DNA from: Microbacterium suaedae
GTDB lineage: Bacteria; Actinomycetota; Actinomycetes; Actinomycetales; Microbacteriaceae
Assembly (NCBI RefSeq): GCF_003254645.1
Contig: NZ_PNFD01000001.1
Span: 1-64,000 of the forward strand
Direction of reading: 5' to 3'
Length of the DNA: 64,000 bases
Shown: positions 7,700 through 16,444 of the stretch, one piece after another
How positions within the stretch are numbered: position 1 is the stretch's first letter
Layout: each line of letters opens with the position of its first letter
Made by a program: the position numbers and the translations under genes
The notes under the pieces: generated by a model
The model's input: only the letters and a program-made list of their open reading frames with translations
Databases searched by the model: none
Told to the model about the DNA's origin: nothing

Positions 7700-10600
7700 T
7701 CAGAGATCGTAGAAGACGTCCTCGTACGTGCGGCGCGCGCGGCGGGCAGTGCGCAGCCAGTCTTCCTCGACCTCCCACGCCGATCCCGGAGGATGTTCGA
7801 GGATACGGCCGATGCCGTCGAGTGCACGATAGTCGGTCGGGAGAACATCGCTCGTCGTTCCGGTCAGAAGGGTGTTCGCGGAACGCAGCCGCGTGGCGAG
7901 TCGCCACGCGGCGCCGAGCTGGCGCCCCTGTTCCTCGCTGAGCAGACCCACGTCGAACGCAGCCTGAAGTGCATGCAGCGTGCGGGGAGTGCGCAGACCG
8001 TCGACGCTGTGGGCGTGCTTCATCTGGATCAGCTGGACCAGCCACTCGACATCGCTCAGCCCACCTGGCCCGAGCTTCAGGTGCCGGGTCGGGTCCACCC
8101 CCTTCGGCATCCGCTCCGACTCGACGCGCGCCTTGATCCGCTTGATCTCGCGCACGTCTGAGACCTCGGCGATCTCCGGATAGCGGACGTCGTCGACCAG
8201 CTTCATGAACTCGTCCTGGAGGGCAGGGGTGCCCGCGACGGCACGTGCCCTCAGCAGAGCCTGAGCCTCCCATGAGACGGACCAGCGGGCGTAGTACGCG
8301 CGATAGGCGTCGAGCGTGCGCACGATCGGGCCGCTGCGTCCCTCCGGGCGCAGTTCCGCGTCGAGCTCCAGCGGTACACGATGGTCCTGCGACGCCTCGC
8401 GCAGGCCACCCACGATGCCACGTGCGTACTTCTCCGCGAGCTGCGGATCGACGCTCCCCGGGCGATACACGAACAGCACGTCCGCGTCCGAGCCGAAGCC
8501 GATCTCGGCGCCGCCATAGCGCCCCATGCCGACGATGGCGAACTCGACGTCGTCGTGCTCGGACGGGATGACATCACGACGCACGGCTCGCAGGAGGGCC
8601 TGCAGGGTGACGTCGGTGATCGTCGTGAGCGACGTCGTGACGTCTTTGATCGAGAGGACCCCCAGCATCGATCCGATCGCCGTCCGCAGCAGCTCCCGTC
8701 TCCGCATTCCACGGATCGCGCGTGCCGCGTCCTGCAGCGCACCATGACGTTTCTGGATTGCGCGGGCTTCCTGATCGAGCACTTCCAGGGCACGCGGGCG
8801 CAACTGCTCCGCCGAGTCGAGCCACGCCACCGACTCCGGGATCCACTCCATCAGCTCGCCGACGTAACGGGATCCGCTCAGCAGCATCGTCAGCGACTCG
8901 GCGGCGCCCGCCGAGTCGCGCAGCATCCGCAGGAACCACGGGCTGTTGCCGAGACGCTCACTGATCCGCCGATACGCGACCAACCCGTAGTCGGGATCCA
9001 CACCCTCCGCGAACCAGCGGAGCATCACGGGCATGAGCGTGCGCTGCACAGTCGCCTTCCGGCTGACTCCACGCGTCAACGCGCCGATGTGCGCGAGAGC
9101 GCTCTTCGCGTCGCGGAACCCGATCGCGGCGAGACGATCGTGCGCCTCGCTGCCCGTGAGGGCTCGGGCGTCGTAATCTGTCGCTGCAACGGCCGAAAGC
9201 AGGGGCCGATAGAACAGGCGCACATGGATGTCGCGCACATCGGCGCGCACGCGCTCCCATGTCGCTGAGACGTCCTTCGATGTCCCGCCGGCGAGCTCTT
9301 CCGAGGGGTCGAACAGCCCCGTCGCGCGCGCCAGTACCCGCCTGGACTCCTCGTCGTCGGGCATCAGGTGCGTCCGTCGCAGCTGCTGGAGCTGCAGTCG
9401 ATGCTCAAGAAGCCGCAGCATCCGATAGTCCGTCGCGAACGCTGCCGCGTCGTCGCGGCCGATGTATCCGCCTTCCACGAGCGCATCGATCGCCGCGAGC
9501 GTTCCTCGTTCGCGCACGCGTTCATCGGACCACCCGTGCACGAGCTGCAGCAGCTGCACCGTGAACTCCACGTCACGGAGCCCGCCGGGACCGAGCTTCA
9601 ACTGCCGATCGACCTCGTCGCGCGCGATGTTGTCACTCACACGTTCACGCATCGCCTGCACGCTGTCGACGAACCCGTCGCGTTCTGAGCTCGCCCAGAC
9701 AAGGGGGCGGGTCGCGTCCACATACGCCTCGCCGAGAGACGAGTCGCCCGCGAGATGACGCGCCTTGAGAAGCGCCTGGAACTCCCACGAGTGCGCCCAT
9801 CGCTCGTAGTAGGCGAGGTGCGAGTCCAGCGTCCGCACGAGCGCGCCCTGCGTGCCCTCCGGACGAAGATTCGCGTCGACCTCCCACAGCGGGGGCTCCG
9901 TCTCGAACGCGCTGATCGCCCGCATCGTCTGCACTGCCAGTCTCGAGGCGATGTCGATCATGCGGTGGTCCTCGATCTCCGCGCCTTCGGCCGCAGCGGC
10001 GACGAAGATCACGTCGACATCGGAGACGTAGTTGAGCTCGTTCGCACCGGCCTTGCCCATGCCGATGATCGCCAGGCGCGTCGCCGCGACCTGTTCGTCC
10101 GGAAACTGCCCCTGGGAGCCGCGGCCCGACGAGATCGACGCACGCGCAACCGCGAGCGCCGCCTCCAGAGCCGCCGCCGCAGCCTCGGAGAGCGCACACG
10201 AGACTGCGCGCACCGCCTCGACGGGATCCGGAGCCGAGAGATCATACGCGGCGATACGAAGCAGCTCTCGCCGGTACGCGATGCGCAGATCGTTCCAGGC
10301 GGAATCCTCGCCCCGCGCCGCGATTCCGCCCTGGGCCCCGACGGCCTCGAGCAGATGCGTGCGCATGGCCTCCGACGTCGGCAGGGCTCGCGCCCCTTCC
10401 AGGAGGTCGCGCAGCAACCCCGGGTGGCGGAGGAAGAACTCGCCGAATCCCGCGGACGCGCCGAGGACGCGCCACATCAGTCGCGCAGCTGCCGCGTCCG
10501 AGAGGACGTCGCGCACGGGATCGACCTCGCGCCGCGCAACGCCGACGAGGGCGCGCACGGCACTGTCGGGATCGGCGCTGCGCGCGCTGCCGACGATGAG

Positions 10601-10723
10601 CTCCTCGCGTCCGCGCCCCGTGAGCTCCGCAAGTTCGTCGATCGCCTGCGCAGCTTCGGTCAGCTCGGCGAATCCCGCCCGCGCGAGCCGCGAACGGGTG
10701 GACTGCCGCCCGGACGGTGCCAC
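7700..10723 (-). CDS. glnE: Bifunctional glutamine synthetase adenylyltransferase/adenylyl-removing enzyme
   Basis: It attaches AMP to, or removes AMP from, the tyrosine of GlnA according to nitrogen status. The 1007-residue length fits actinobacterial GlnE. Two nucleotidyltransferase cores are visible. The first is GMGKAGANELNYVSDVDVIF at residue 221 (removal domain in the family). The second is GMGRYGGAEIGFGSDADVLF near residue 735 (transfer domain). Each is followed by a helical bundle with LKLGPGGL-type motifs. It starts 7 bp after glnA2 on the same strand, so the two form one transcript. Its likely substrate is GlnA Tyr402, encoded at 4636. Confidence 0.97.
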   Translation of the reverse strand: MAPSGRQSTRSRLARAGFAELTEAAQAIDELAELTGRGREELIVGSARSADPDSAVRALVGVARREVDPVRDVLSDAAAARLMWRVLGASAGFGEFFLRHPGLLRDLLEGARALPTSEAMRTHLLEAVGAQGGIAARGEDSAWNDLRIAYRRELLRIAAYDLSAPDPVEAVRAVSCALSEAAAAALEAALAVARASISSGRGSQGQFPDEQVAATRLAIIGMGKAGANELNYVSDVDVIFVAAAAEGAEIEDHRMIDIASRLAVQTMRAISAFETEPPLWEVDANLRPEGTQGALVRTLDSHLAYYERWAHSWEFQALLKARHLAGDSSLGEAYVDATRPLVWASSERDGFVDSVQAMRERVSDNIARDEVDRQLKLGPGGLRDVEFTVQLLQLVHGWSDERVRERGTLAAIDALVEGGYIGRDDAAAFATDYRMLRLLEHRLQLQQLRRTHLMPDDEESRRVLARATGLFDPSEELAGGTSKDVSATWERVRADVRDIHVRLFYRPLLSAVAATDYDARALTGSEAHDRLAAIGFRDAKSALAHIGALTRGVSRKATVQRTLMPVMLRWFAEGVDPDYGLVAYRRISERLGNSPWFLRMLRDSAGAAESLTMLLSGSRYVGELMEWIPESVAWLDSAEQLRPRALEVLDQEARAIQKRHGALQDAARAIRGMRRRELLRTAIGSMLGVLSIKDVTTSLTTITDVTLQALLRAVRRDVIPSEHDDVEFAIVGMGRYGGAEIGFGSDADVLFVYRPGSVDPQLAEKYARGIVGGLREASQDHRVPLELDAELRPEGRSGPIVRTLDAYRAYYARWSVSWEAQALLRARAVAGTPALQDEFMKLVDDVRYPEIAEVSDVREIKRIKARVESERMPKGVDPTRHLKLGPGGLSDVEWLVQLIQMKHAHSVDGLRTPRTLHALQAAFDVGLLSEEQGRQLGAAWRLATRLRSANTLLTGTTSDVLPTDYRALDGIGRILEHPPGSAWEVEEDWLRTARRARRTYEDVFYDL

Positions 10724-10730
10724 CGCAGCC

Positions 10731-12065
10731 TCAGATCACGTCGAACGTCGTCTGCCGTTCGAGCTCCGTCACCTGCGCGCGGTACTGCTCGAACTCGCGT
10801 CGCTTGTTCGCGAGGACGTAGCGGAAGACCTGCTCGCCGAGAGTCTCGGCGACGAGCTCGCTGTCCTCCATGCGCGCGATCGCGTGGTCGAGACTCGACG
10901 GAAGCGAACGGTACCCGAGCGCGCGGCGCTCTGCCTCGCTGAGCGCCCAGACGTTGTCCTCGGCTTCTTCGGGCAGCTCGTACTCCTCTTCGATGCCCTT
11001 CAGACCGGCCGAGAGCATGAGCGCGTACGCAAGGTAGGGGTTGGCGGCCGAGTCGATGCCCCGGTGCTCGACACGCGCCGACTGGCTCTTGCCCGGCTTG
11101 TACATGGGGACGCGGACAAGAGCAGAACGGTTGCTGTGCCCCCAGGTGATGTAGCTCGGCGCTTCGTCGCCGCCCCAGACCCGCTTGTACGAGTTGACGA
11201 ACTGGTTGAGCACGAGCGAGATCTCGTCGGAGTGCCGCAGCAGGCCCGCGATGAAACGCCGCCCCGTCGTCGAGAGCTGATGGGGTGCGCTCGCCTCATA
11301 GAAGGCGTTCGTGTCGCCCTCGAAGAGCGACATGTGCGTGTGCATTCCGCTTCCGGGCGCGCCCGCGAGCGGCTTCGGCATGAACGTCGCATGCACACCC
11401 TGCTCGATCGCGACCTCTTTGACGACCGTGCGGAAAGTCATGATGTTGTCGGCCATCGTCAGGCCGTCGGCGTACCGCAGATCGATCTCGTTCTGCCCCG
11501 GGCCACCCTCGTGATGGCTGTACTCGACCGAGATGCCGAGGTCTTCCAGCATTCGAACGGCGCGACGACGGAAATCGTGTGCCGTGCCGCCCGGAACGTT
11601 GTCGAAATACCCCGCCGAGTCGACAGGGACAGGCGGGCCGTCTCCTGCCCCGGTCTTGAAGAGGTAGAACTCCATCTCGGGATGCGTGTAGAAGGTGAAG
11701 CCCGCCTCGGCCGCTCTCGAGAGGGTGCGCTTGAGCACATTGCGCGGGTCGGCCACGGCTGGCTGGCCGTCGGGTGTGGTGAGGTCGCAGAACATTCGCG
11801 CCGTGGGGTCGACGTCCCCCCGCCACGGCAGCAGCTGGAACGTCGTCGGATCAGGGTGAGCGAGCAGATCGCTCTCCTGGACTCGCGTGAGCCCCTCGAT
11901 GGCCGAGCCGTCGAACCCGATCCCCTCGCTGAACGCCCCCTCGACCTCAGCCGGGGCGATCGCGACGGACTTCAGGGTGCCGATCACGTCGGTGAACCAC
12001 AGGCGCACGAACTTCACGCCTCGTTCCTCGATCGTGCGGAGCACGAAATCCTGCTGCTTGTCCAT
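10731..12065 (-). CDS. glnA2: Glutamine synthetase-like enzyme GlnA2
   Basis: The 444-residue type I synthetase fold has EMEFYLF, HHEGGPGQNEIDL and NRSALVRVPMY motifs and opens with MDKQQDFVLRTIEERG, closely resembling actinobacterial GlnA2. The adenylylation tyrosine loop is absent: the equivalent region reads EDNVWALSEAERR, so GlnE should not modify it although the two are co-transcribed. Some actinobacterial GlnA paralogues act on polyamines or ethanolamine rather than ammonia. Substrate residues cannot be settled here, so true glutamine synthetase activity is uncertain. Confidence 0.93.
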   Translation of the reverse strand: MDKQQDFVLRTIEERGVKFVRLWFTDVIGTLKSVAIAPAEVEGAFSEGIGFDGSAIEGLTRVQESDLLAHPDPTTFQLLPWRGDVDPTARMFCDLTTPDGQPAVADPRNVLKRTLSRAAEAGFTFYTHPEMEFYLFKTGAGDGPPVPVDSAGYFDNVPGGTAHDFRRRAVRMLEDLGISVEYSHHEGGPGQNEIDLRYADGLTMADNIMTFRTVVKEVAIEQGVHATFMPKPLAGAPGSGMHTHMSLFEGDTNAFYEASAPHQLSTTGRRFIAGLLRHSDEISLVLNQFVNSYKRVWGGDEAPSYITWGHSNRSALVRVPMYKPGKSQSARVEHRGIDSAANPYLAYALMLSAGLKGIEEEYELPEEAEDNVWALSEAERRALGYRSLPSSLDHAIARMEDSELVAETLGEQVFRYVLANKRREFEQYRAQVTELERQTTFDVI

Positions 12066-12107
12066 GCCTGTCAGCCTAGCGGCTGGCCGCGCATCGACAC
12101 GCCCGGA

Positions 12108-12302
12108 TCAGGAGTCTCCGCTCCCCCACTCGGCCTCGCGACGCTCCTCTTCCTGCCACGCTTTCGAGCGTTCACGCATGATCTCCGGTGCGCGCGCCGC
12201 TTCGTCAGCGGTCTCGAACGGCCCTGCGCGGTCAACGGCCGGCGACTCCGGCCCGTATTCGACCTCGCCCGTGGTCAGGTTGTACCAATAGCTGTCAGCC
12301 AT
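12108..12302 (-). CDS. Small SPOR-like protein, 64 aa
   Basis: The protein starts MADSYWYNLTTGEVEYGPES and continues with an acidic, amphipathic helix. This resembles a short actinobacterial protein often annotated as SPOR domain-containing and found beside glnA2. It has no signal peptide or membrane segment. It sits 42 bp before glnA2 on the same strand and follows lnt closely, suggesting shared transcription. Function is unknown. Confidence 0.8.
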   Translation of the reverse strand: MADSYWYNLTTGEVEYGPESPAVDRAGPFETADEAARAPEIMRERSKAWQEEERREAEWGSGDS

Positions 12303-12311
12303 GCGGCCAGA

Positions 12312-13916
12312 CTAGCCCCGGGCATTCGCCTCCGCGCGCATACGCCTCATCCTGTCGAGTGCCGCCCCCAGCACCGCGATGGCGACGAGCGGGATCCACA
12401 GCAGCAGCGAGCGGATCGCCTCGCCGGCCGCGACTGCCGGCGTCGTGCCGTCCCGGAGCTCCACATCGGCGACGATCACCCCCGGCTCATCCGATGGGAT
12501 CTGCTCGAGTGTGCGACCGTCAGGGGCGATCACCTGGCTCGTGCCGACCGTCGAGACGTTGACGACGCTTCGTCCCGTCTCGATCGCGCGCATCCGCGCG
12601 AACGCGAGCTGCTGCAGGTTCTCGTCGGTCCCCCGGAAATCGGCGTTGTTGGTCTGGAACATGAGGGCCTGCGCACCGTCGTCGATTCCCTCGGCAACGA
12701 GCTGATCGAAAAGCACATCGAAGCAGATCGCGAGACCCACCGTGGTGCCGTCCACGTCGACGGTCGGCGAATCGTCACCCGGCGTGTACTCGCGCTGGAT
12801 CATGCCGATGAGGCCGGGCGCGATCCGCTCATATAGCTCGCGCTGCGGCACATATTCGCCGAACGGAACGGGATAACGCTTCGCATGCGACTGCTCGGCG
12901 CCGTCGGCGGTCCAGAGCATCGACGTGTTGTAGACGAGATCGCCGTCCGCGACGGCCGCGTTCATCAGGATCGGCGCACCGAGCGCGTTCACCGCACGAT
13001 CGAGGACGAGGGCGGCGTTCGCATCTGCGAGCGGATCCGCGTCGACCCCGCCCTCGGGCCAGAGCACGAGATCCACGGCCTCGTCCGCAGCGGGCTCCGA
13101 GGCCGCGAGCTGGGCTTCAAGCACGTCGTAGCGCTCGCGTTCGTCGAGATAGGCGGCCGGACCGTCCCCCTGTACCGCGGCGACGCGGATCGAGCCGGTC
13201 GCCGTCGTCGGGAACTGAGGGACGATCGCCATCACGATCAGCAGTGCAACGGGCCAGACCGCCGTGCGCCAGGCCCGCCGGTTCTCGCGACGCGCGGCAG
13301 CGAGATGCCTGGCGGACTCGATCGCGGGAGCGACGGCGAGGACGAGGAGGAAGGTCAGGCCCGATGGGCCGACCCACGAGGCGAGGGGCGCGAAAGGGCT
13401 CTCGCCCAGGCTCATTCCGATCCGGCCCCACGGGAAGCCCCCGTACGGCCACGATCCCATGACGAGCTCGCGGGAGGTCCAGACTCCGGCGACGAGCAGG
13501 GTCGTCACGGCGGTCCGGAGCCGCGGGCGCGCCACGAGAGCCTGCACCCACCGATAGGCCAGCGAGATCAGAATCGCGCCGAGCCCGGTGAAAAGTGTCT
13601 CGACGCCCGCGAGGGCAACCCACGGCACCCAGCGGAGCGGATGGTCGCCCAGGAAGCTCGCGGCCCAGTCGATGTGCGGCAGATAGAAGGACGCGCCGAA
13701 GACCGCCCCGACGAGAAGCGCACCTCCGGCGCGGCGACCGATCAGCGACAGCAGGGAGAGCGCCACGGCGACGAAGCTCAGTGGCCAGATCCCCAGCGCG
13801 GGGAATGCCGCGACGAGCGCCAGTCCTCCCGCGGCGGCCGCGAGAACAGCAGCCCACAGCGGCAGGAGGGCGGCCGAGGCGGCGCCCGCAGTTTCCTTCT
13901 CGCTCGGCTCGCGCAC
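12312..13916 (-). CDS. lnt: Apolipoprotein N-acyltransferase
   Basis: It N-acylates the lipid-modified cysteine of lipoproteins at the membrane. The 534-residue protein begins with about seven transmembrane segments and ends with a nitrilase-like domain and one more helix. Candidate catalytic residues are Glu in LWPEGGVD, Lys in SHAKRYPVPFGEY and Cys in GLAICFDVLF. The family usually has Cys followed by Tyr-Glu; here it is Phe-Asp. It follows rimM after 1 bp and probably shares the rpsP transcript. In related genomes trmD usually occupies this slot (see findings). Confidence 0.93.
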   Translation of the reverse strand: MREPSEKETAGAASAALLPLWAAVLAAAAGGLALVAAFPALGIWPLSFVAVALSLLSLIGRRAGGALLVGAVFGASFYLPHIDWAASFLGDHPLRWVPWVALAGVETLFTGLGAILISLAYRWVQALVARPRLRTAVTTLLVAGVWTSRELVMGSWPYGGFPWGRIGMSLGESPFAPLASWVGPSGLTFLLVLAVAPAIESARHLAAARRENRRAWRTAVWPVALLIVMAIVPQFPTTATGSIRVAAVQGDGPAAYLDERERYDVLEAQLAASEPAADEAVDLVLWPEGGVDADPLADANAALVLDRAVNALGAPILMNAAVADGDLVYNTSMLWTADGAEQSHAKRYPVPFGEYVPQRELYERIAPGLIGMIQREYTPGDDSPTVDVDGTTVGLAICFDVLFDQLVAEGIDDGAQALMFQTNNADFRGTDENLQQLAFARMRAIETGRSVVNVSTVGTSQVIAPDGRTLEQIPSDEPGVIVADVELRDGTTPAVAAGEAIRSLLLWIPLVAIAVLGAALDRMRRMRAEANARG

Positions 13917-13917
13917 C

Positions 13918-14478
13918 CTACTGGTCCTCGTCGGCCAGATCCTCGAACAGGCCAGCCGGCGGTGTGAGCACGATGCGGCCGTTCGGCAGGTCGACTTCGG
14001 GGACGATCGCCTGAACGAACGGCACCATCACCTCGCGCTCGTCAACACGGACGATCAGGAGGTCCTGCGAAGGGAGGTGGTCCACGCGCGCGACACGACC
14101 GATCACGGCCCCGTCACGCACCGCCTCAAGCCCGATGAGCTGGTGGTCGTACCAGGCGTCGGGCTCGCCGACGACGTCGGCATCATCCTGGTCGACCCAG
14201 AGGATCGCACGCACGAGGGTCTCGGCCTCATTGCGATCGTCGACCCCTTCGAAGAAGACGACCGGGCTCGCGTTCATCCAGCGGAACTCGCGGACCGTGA
14301 TCGTCTTGCGGTGCCACTTCGAGTGCTCCGGCACCTGGAGCGTGAACGAGGCCCCGGGCGCGAAGCGCCCATCGGGATCGTCGGTGTACAGCTCGAGCTT
14401 CAACGCGCCCTTCAGGCCGTGTGCTTTGAGGACACGACCGACGCGGAGCTGATTCTTGGGCGACGCCGCCGGGGCCAT
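13918..14478 (-). CDS. rimM: 16S rRNA maturation factor RimM
   Basis: RimM assists 30S head assembly by binding ribosomal protein S19. The 186-residue product has the N-terminal RimM barrel (QLRVGRVLKAHGLKGALKLE) and a C-terminal PRC-barrel (DAWYDHQLIGLEAV, then QDLLIVRVDEREVMVPFVQAIV). The start ATG overlaps the khpA stop in a TGATG junction, so translation is coupled. Confidence 0.97.
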   Translation of the reverse strand: MAPAASPKNQLRVGRVLKAHGLKGALKLELYTDDPDGRFAPGASFTLQVPEHSKWHRKTITVREFRWMNASPVVFFEGVDDRNEAETLVRAILWVDQDDADVVGEPDAWYDHQLIGLEAVRDGAVIGRVARVDHLPSQDLLIVRVDEREVMVPFVQAIVPEVDLPNGRIVLTPPAGLFEDLADEDQ

Positions 14479-14708
14479 CAGTCGTCGGCCACGTCGACGC
14501 GCACGCGACGCCCGTCGGCCAGCGCCGAGACGAGCGTGCGCAGGGCCTTCGCCGTGCGGCCGCCGCGCCCGATCACACGTCCGCGGTCATCGGCGGAGAC
14601 GTGCACTTCCAGCACCTCTCCGCGCGGGGTCGACGTCTCGACGATACGGACCTCGTCATCGGCGTCGACGATGCTCGTGACGATGTGTTCGAGTGCGGCA
14701 GCCAGCAC
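14478..14708 (-). CDS. khpA: KH-domain RNA-binding protein KhpA
   Basis: This is a 76-residue single KH domain protein. The RNA-binding GxxG loop is in DRGRVIGRGGRTAKALRTLV. The GTG start at 14708 yields the family-typical opening (M)LAAALEHIV; the frame stays open further upstream but only as a shadow of rpsP. It starts 8 bp after the rpsP stop and overlaps rimM by one base. KhpA normally pairs with KhpB/Jag in RNA control of cell envelope genes, and KhpB is not in this window. Confidence 0.95.
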   Translation of the reverse strand: MLAAALEHIVTSIVDADDEVRIVETSTPRGEVLEVHVSADDRGRVIGRGGRTAKALRTLVSALADGRRVRVDVADD

Positions 14709-14716
14709 GATCGGAA

Positions 14717-15139
14717 TTACTCTGCCTGGTCGGCGGCGGAGGCGTCTGCCGCCTCGGCCGGAGCCTCGGTCGGCTCCTCGGCCTTCTTCTTCGCCTGGGG
14801 CTTGACGACGGACTTCTTCGACGAGTCGACCTCGTAGGCCTTCTTGTCGTCCGCGACCTTCAGGGTGCTCTTCGCATCCTTGTCGCCCTTGTGGACGCCC
14901 CAGTCGCCCGTGATCTTGAGGATGGCGCGCACCTGCTCGGTGGGCTGAGCGCCCACGGACAGCCAGTGCTGCGCGCGCTCCGAGTTGACCTCGATGAACG
15001 AGGGCTCCTCGGTGGGGTGGTACTTGCCGATCTCCTCGATCACGCGACCATCGCGCTTGGTGCGCGAGTCGGCGACGACGATGCGGTAGTAGGGCGCACG
15101 GACCTTGCCCAGGCGCTTCAGACGGATCTTGACAGCCAC
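14717..15139 (-). CDS. rpsP: 30S ribosomal protein S16
   Basis: The product starts (M)[20 protein letters not shown], the S16 signature, and is 140 residues long. The core is about 85 residues and the rest is an Ala/Glu/Lys-rich tail, common in actinobacteria. The GTG at 15139 is chosen because AGGAG precedes it and S16 proteins begin here. It is the first gene of rpsP-khpA-rimM-lnt. The 270 bp upstream contain its promoter region and no gene that I can see. Confidence 0.98.
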   Translation of the reverse strand: MAVKIRLKRLGKVRAPYYRIVVADSRTKRDGRVIEEIGKYHPTEEPSFIEVNSERAQHWLSVGAQPTEQVRAILKITGDWGVHKGDKDAKSTLKVADDKKAYEVDSSKKSVVKPQAKKKAEEPTEAPAEAADASAADQAE

Positions 15140-15357
15140 GATTCTCCTGTGGATTGGAAAGAGTGAACGAACCAGTCGCCCTGCGCGTGGGGTGATGCAC
15201 GCCGGCGGAAGCTCTGAATGGTGGATCACCGTGCTGGATAGAGGGTCGAGCACGTGCTCCAGCGCCCTATTCTGCCAGATGTCGACGGGGTTCGCGAACG
15301 CGTGAGACCACCGTGTCGGGGCCTCACAACGTCACACGGCTTGCAATTCCGAAGGAA

Positions 15358-15376
15358 TTAGGTGAGCCTTACCTTC
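15358..15376 (+). promoter_or_regulatory. DtxR/IdeR-type iron box
   Basis: The sequence TTAGGTGAGCCTTACCTTC matches 14 of 19 positions of the DtxR/IdeR consensus TTAGGTTAGGCTAACCTAA. It lies 33 bp before the siderophore operon's first gene, where iron-bound DtxR would block transcription. Confidence 0.85.
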
Positions 15377-15409
15377 GCCCACCCGATCCCCCGAACGAAA
15401 CGAGGCCCC

Positions 15410-16444
15410 GTGCACTCGCAGCGCGCTCTCCTCCTCGCGGCCACCGCGGCGACAGCCCTCGCCCTCACGTCCTGTGCGTCCGAAAGCTCCTCCCCCTCCG
15501 GCGAAGGCGACGCCGAATCCGCTCAGGGAGCCGGAGACACGATCACGATCGAGCATGCGCTCGGGACGACCGTCATCCCTTCCGGTGCCGAGCGTGTCGC
15601 CGCAATCGGCTGGGGCAATCACGACGCCGCCCTCGCGCTCGGTGTCGCTCCCGTCGGTGTCGACGACCAGACCTGGTCCATGGACGGGTCCGACGGTCTC
15701 GGCATCTACGAGTGGTCGATCGATGCGTACGCCGAGCTCGGCGCCGACGAGCCCGTCATCTTCGACACGACCGACGGCGTCGATTTCGAGGCCATCGCCG
15801 ACACCGCGCCCGACCTCATCATCGCCGCGCAGTCCGGGCTCACCGATGAGGATTACGCCACGCTCAGCGAGATCGCTCCCGTCGTCGCACATCCCGACAT
15901 CCCCTGGTACACACCGTGGCGCGAGACGATCCGCGTCGACGGCACGGCGCTTGGTCTCGCCGACGAAGCCGATCAGCTCGTCGCCGACATCGAAAAGCAG
16001 ATCGAAGACGCCACCGCGGACGCCTCCGCGATCGAAGGCAGGACCGCCGCCTTCTTCTCCTTCGTTCCCTCGGATCTCTCGACCGCGTCCATCTATGCAG
16101 AGGGCGACTCCCGAGCGGCCTTCCTCAACGACCTCGGCTTCGAGACTCCCGAGGCCGCCGTCGTGGCCGGCGAAGACGGATCGTTCTACGCCGACATCTC
16201 GGCGGAGAAGGTCGATCAGCTCTCCGACGTCGACGTCATCGTCGCCTACGGCGACGACAGCCTCCTCGAGACGCTCCAAGCCGACCCGCTGTGGAGCACC
16301 GTCCCCGCTGTGGAGAACGGTGCCGTCGTCGCGGTCGGCGCCGGGAGCCCTCTGAGCGGCGCCGTGAGCCCGACCGCCCTGTCGATTCCGTGGGTGCTCG
16401 ACGAGTACGTCGGCCTGCTGAACGACGCTGCCGCCGCAGAGTGA
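15410..16444 (+). CDS. Iron-siderophore ABC transporter, substrate-binding lipoprotein
   Basis: It captures ferric siderophore outside the cell. From GTG 15410 (344 aa) the protein has a lipoprotein signal peptide with lipobox LTSC (Cys22). A class III (FepB/FhuD-like) binding fold follows, with GVAPVGVDDQTW and the EAIADTAPDLIIA segment. An earlier in-frame ATG at 15362 is rejected because it lies inside the iron box. The next permease overlaps it by 4 bp (GTGA). Substrate identity within siderophores cannot be told. Confidence 0.94.
   Translation: MHSQRALLLAATAATALALTSCASESSSPSGEGDAESAQGAGDTITIEHALGTTVIPSGAERVAAIGWGNHDAALALGVAPVGVDDQTWSMDGSDGLGIYEWSIDAYAELGADEPVIFDTTDGVDFEAIADTAPDLIIAAQSGLTDEDYATLSEIAPVVAHPDIPWYTPWRETIRVDGTALGLADEADQLVADIEKQIEDATADASAIEGRTAAFFSFVPSDLSTASIYAEGDSRAAFLNDLGFETPEAAVVAGEDGSFYADISAEKVDQLSDVDVIVAYGDDSLLETLQADPLWSTVPAVENGAVVAVGAGSPLSGAVSPTALSIPWVLDEYVGLLNDAAAAE

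Noticed and set aside
10032-12836. Very long plus-strand open frame opposite glnE, glnA2 and lnt
   Set aside because: Its translation is Arg/Ala/Ser-rich low-information sequence, a usual shadow of GC-rich genes; the minus strand encodes clear enzymes.
14478-15200. One long minus-strand protein covering khpA and the rpsP region
   Set aside because: Only the last 76 codons look like protein (KhpA); the rest is an out-of-frame reading of rpsP.
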